From: Nocardioides bizhenqiangii
GTDB taxonomy: Bacteria > Actinomycetota > Actinomycetes > Propionibacteriales > Nocardioidaceae
Length of the DNA: 64,000 bases
Assembly (NCBI RefSeq): GCF_034661235.1
Contig: NZ_CP141059.1
Span: 1,054,001-1,118,000, forward strand
Direction of reading: 5' to 3'
Shown: one piece after another, positions 62,106 to 64,000 of the stretch
Layout: every line of letters begins with the position of its first letter
Position numbering within the stretch: the stretch's first letter is position 1
Notes under the pieces: model-generated
Seen by the model: the letters and a program-made list of their open reading frames with translations, nothing else
Databases searched by the model: none
What the model was told of the DNA's origin: nothing
Position numbers and translations under genes: made by a program

Positions 62106-63131
62106 ATGAAGACACGATCGATCGCGGCCGCCCTGACGGCGCCGCTCGCGCTGCTGATGGTCGCCTGTGGCACCACCGACTCCGAGGGCGGCAACGCCGA
62201 GGCGCCGGAGGCGAACGACTCGGCGGACTGCGCGGACGACACCACCGAGACCGCGGACGGTCCGGTGAGCATCACCGACTCCTACGGCCGCACGGTCGAG
62301 CTCGACAAGCCCGCCGAGCGGGTCGCTGTGCTCGAGTGGCAGCAGACCGAGGACCTGCTGACGCTGTGCCTCACCCCGGTCGCGGTGGCCGATGCCGAGG
62401 GCTATGCGACCTGGGACACCGCCGAGGAGCTGCCCGCGGGCGTCACCGATGTGGGCACCCGCGGCGAGCCCAACCTCGAGACCCTCTTCGGGACGAACCC
62501 CGACCTGGTGATCGTCGAGGCCTACACGGCCGAGGACGAGATCATCAAGCAGCTGGAGCAGTACGACGTCCCGGTGCTCGCCACCAAGGGCGCGGACGCG
62601 GCGGACCCGGTCCAGAACATGCTCGACACCTTCGAGCTGATTGCCGCGGCGACCGGCCGTGAGGAGCGCGCCGACGTCGTGGTCGACGACTTCAACGCCT
62701 CGCTCGAGGAGGCGAAGGAGGAGCTGGCCGACGCGGACGTGCCCACCGACTCGTTCGTCTACTTCGACGGCTGGATCCAGGGCGGCAACGTCGCGATCCG
62801 TCCCTTCGGCCAGGGGTCGCTGATGGGTGAGCTCGGCGAGGAGCTCGGGCTGACCAACGCCTGGGAGGGCGAGGTCGACCCGGCGTACGGGCTCGGCCAG
62901 ACCGACATCGAGGGCATGAGCGAGGTCGGCGACGCCACCTTCTTCTACACCGGCACGACCGACCCGGCGGGTGACATCAACGCCGAGCTGGCCAAGAACC
63001 GGGTCTGGAACCAGATCCCGGCGGTCGAGGACGGCCGGTCCTACGCGTTCCCCGAGGGCATCTGGACCTTCGGCGGCCCGCACTCCGCCCAGCAGGTGAT
63101 CGACGCGTACGTCGACCTGCTGACGCAGTAA
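62106..63131 (+). CDS. Iron-siderophore ABC transporter substrate-binding lipoprotein
   Basis: 341 aa. Lipobox VAC at about residue 21, acidic linker, then a FepB-type periplasmic-binding fold: GRTVELDKPAERVAVLEWQQ, TDVGTRGEPNLETLFGTNPD, LVIVEAYTAEDEIIKQLEQY and a C-terminal half with SYAFPEGIWTFGGPHSAQQV. Anchored outside, it captures the ferric siderophore and hands it to the permease. The ligand type cannot be told from sequence. Confidence 0.95.
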   Translation: MKTRSIAAALTAPLALLMVACGTTDSEGGNAEAPEANDSADCADDTTETADGPVSITDSYGRTVELDKPAERVAVLEWQQTEDLLTLCLTPVAVADAEGYATWDTAEELPAGVTDVGTRGEPNLETLFGTNPDLVIVEAYTAEDEIIKQLEQYDVPVLATKGADAADPVQNMLDTFELIAAATGREERADVVVDDFNASLEEAKEELADADVPTDSFVYFDGWIQGGNVAIRPFGQGSLMGELGEELGLTNAWEGEVDPAYGLGQTDIEGMSEVGDATFFYTGTTDPAGDINAELAKNRVWNQIPAVEDGRSYAFPEGIWTFGGPHSAQQVIDAYVDLLTQ

Positions 63132-63158
63132 CGGGCCCTGCGGTAGACGGGACGAGGA

Positions 63159-64000
63159 ATGGTGGTCGAGCAGCAGCTGCCGGAGAGCCGGGTGGCACGG
63201 TCTCCTGCGGCCGAGCGACCGGGGCTGGGACGCGTCGGCGTCCTCAAGGGGACCAGTGCCCTGGTCGTGCTCGCCACCTTCCTCGTCCTGGTCTCCGGCT
63301 GGCACCTGACCCAGGGCACCTCCGCGGTCGGGGCGGGCGACCTGCTCCGCTGGGCGACCGGGCAGGGCACGACCGAGTCGGGCGACATCCTGCTCGGCTC
63401 CCGCGTCCCGCGGCTGGCGGCAGGTATCGCGGTCGGCTTCGCCCTGGGCGTGGCGGGTGCCCTCCTCCAGTCGTTGGCGCGCAACGCGCTGGCGTCGCCC
63501 GACACCCTCGCCGTCACCGGTGGTGCTTACCTGGCCGTCACCGTGGTGGCCGCCTTCGGCCTGTCGGTGCCGCTGTGGGCGTCCGGCCTGACTGCCTTCG
63601 TCGGCGGGATCACCGCTGCGGCGGTGGTGCTCGGCCTCGCGGGCGGTGCCGGCACGTCGACGACCCGGCTGGTGCTGGCCGGCTCCGCGGTGGCGCTGGC
63701 GCTGCAGGCGGGAACCTCCACCCTGCTCATCCTCTTCGACGAGGAGACCACGAGCCTCTTCGCCTGGGGGAGCGGCTCGCTCAGCCAGCTCGGGCTCGAC
63801 GCGTTCCAGCAGGCCGCGCCCGTCGTGCTCCTCGCCACGGGGTCCGCCCTCCTGCTGGCCCGCCGGCTCGACCTGCTCGGGCTGGGCGACGACGGCGCCG
63901 CTGCGCTCGGCGTACCCGTCCGGAGCACCCGCGCCCTCGGGACCGTCCTGGCGGTGCTGCTGACCGCCGCCAGTGTCACCCTCGCCGGTCCGATCGGGTT
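63159..64000 (+). CDS. FecCD-type siderophore permease, 3' end outside the window
   Basis: 280 codons visible, ATG at 63159 near GAGGA (GTG at 63162 is an alternative). Hydrophobic helices with the family core SRVPRLAAGIAVGFALGVAG and LLQSLARNALASPDTLAVTG, GGAYLAVTVVAAF, then SLFAWGSGSLSQLG. Seven to eight membrane helices are seen before the window ends. The third gene of the iron-uptake operon; whether it is a single FecCD unit or a fused pair of permeases cannot be told. Confidence 0.93.
   Translation, partial: MVVEQQLPESRVARSPAAERPGLGRVGVLKGTSALVVLATFLVLVSGWHLTQGTSAVGAGDLLRWATGQGTTESGDILLGSRVPRLAAGIAVGFALGVAGALLQSLARNALASPDTLAVTGGAYLAVTVVAAFGLSVPLWASGLTAFVGGITAAAVVLGLAGGAGTSTTRLVLAGSAVALALQAGTSTLLILFDEETTSLFAWGSGSLSQLGLDAFQQAAPVVLLATGSALLLARRLDLLGLGDDGAAALGVPVRSTRALGTVLAVLLTAASVTLAGPIG

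Overview
This window is chromosomal DNA of a high-GC actinobacterium, most likely Nocardioides or another Nocardioidaceae. I base that on the very GC-rich codon use, the frequent GTG starts, and a gene set typical of this group: mfd, a SurA-like lipoprotein and mazG in a row; prfB, ftsEX, an M23 peptidase, smpB and ssrA; DUF3039 with a helicase; DUF3048; and LVIVD with DUF305. The genus is an inference from gene content, not from a marker gene.

Left chromosomal arm, 1-12506: the 3' part of mfd, a lipoprotein, mazG, a secreted M4-like metalloprotease with its propeptide, two small envelope proteins, a secreted LVIVD-repeat protein divergent from a DUF305 lipoprotein, and the start of a tad/Flp pilus locus (cpaF-type ATPase, then the first two thirds of tadB).

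Inserted element, 12507-31446: an 18.94-kb integrative element splits tadB. A large serine integrase sits at the left end. Joining the flanks through the shared TGGG core restores a 288-codon tadB open frame. The integrase gene reads through attL into antisense tadB, so its C-terminus should differ between the integrated and excised states. The element has two parts. One is a replication and maintenance half on the minus strand: a primase-polymerase/ATPase inside a chain of ATGA/GTGA-coupled small genes, plus two zinc-motif small proteins. The other is cargo rich in defence-type genes: a GIY-YIG nuclease, a complete type III restriction-modification pair with an XRE regulator, a PD-(D/E)XK-like protein, and an overlapping DUF4365-like/unknown gene pair that may be an undescribed defence module. 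A cluster of DnaA-box-like sites at 30463-30529 may be its origin. I see no capsid, terminase or DNA-translocase gene, so it looks like a satellite-like or mobilizable element rather than a prophage or a self-transmissible element.

Right chromosomal arm, 31447-64000: the rest of the tad locus (tadB 3' end, tadC, pilin-like and TadE/G-like proteins); secreted and envelope proteins; prfB; a divergently regulated lipid-catabolism operon (acyl-CoA dehydrogenase, two SDRs, a phosphotransferase, a histidine phosphatase) with its TetR regulator; ftsE, ftsX, an M23 peptidase, smpB and ssrA (tmRNA); glycerophosphodiesterase, HIT protein, FabG-type reductase, DUF3048; a second TetR; a YqgE/AlgH-type protein; DUF3039 and a helicase; and, at the right edge, an iron-siderophore ABC uptake operon behind DtxR/IdeR-type boxes and cut by the window end. 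Palindromic REP-like repeats occur in frame inside mfd and inside the phosphotransferase gene, and again between the M23 peptidase gene and smpB.
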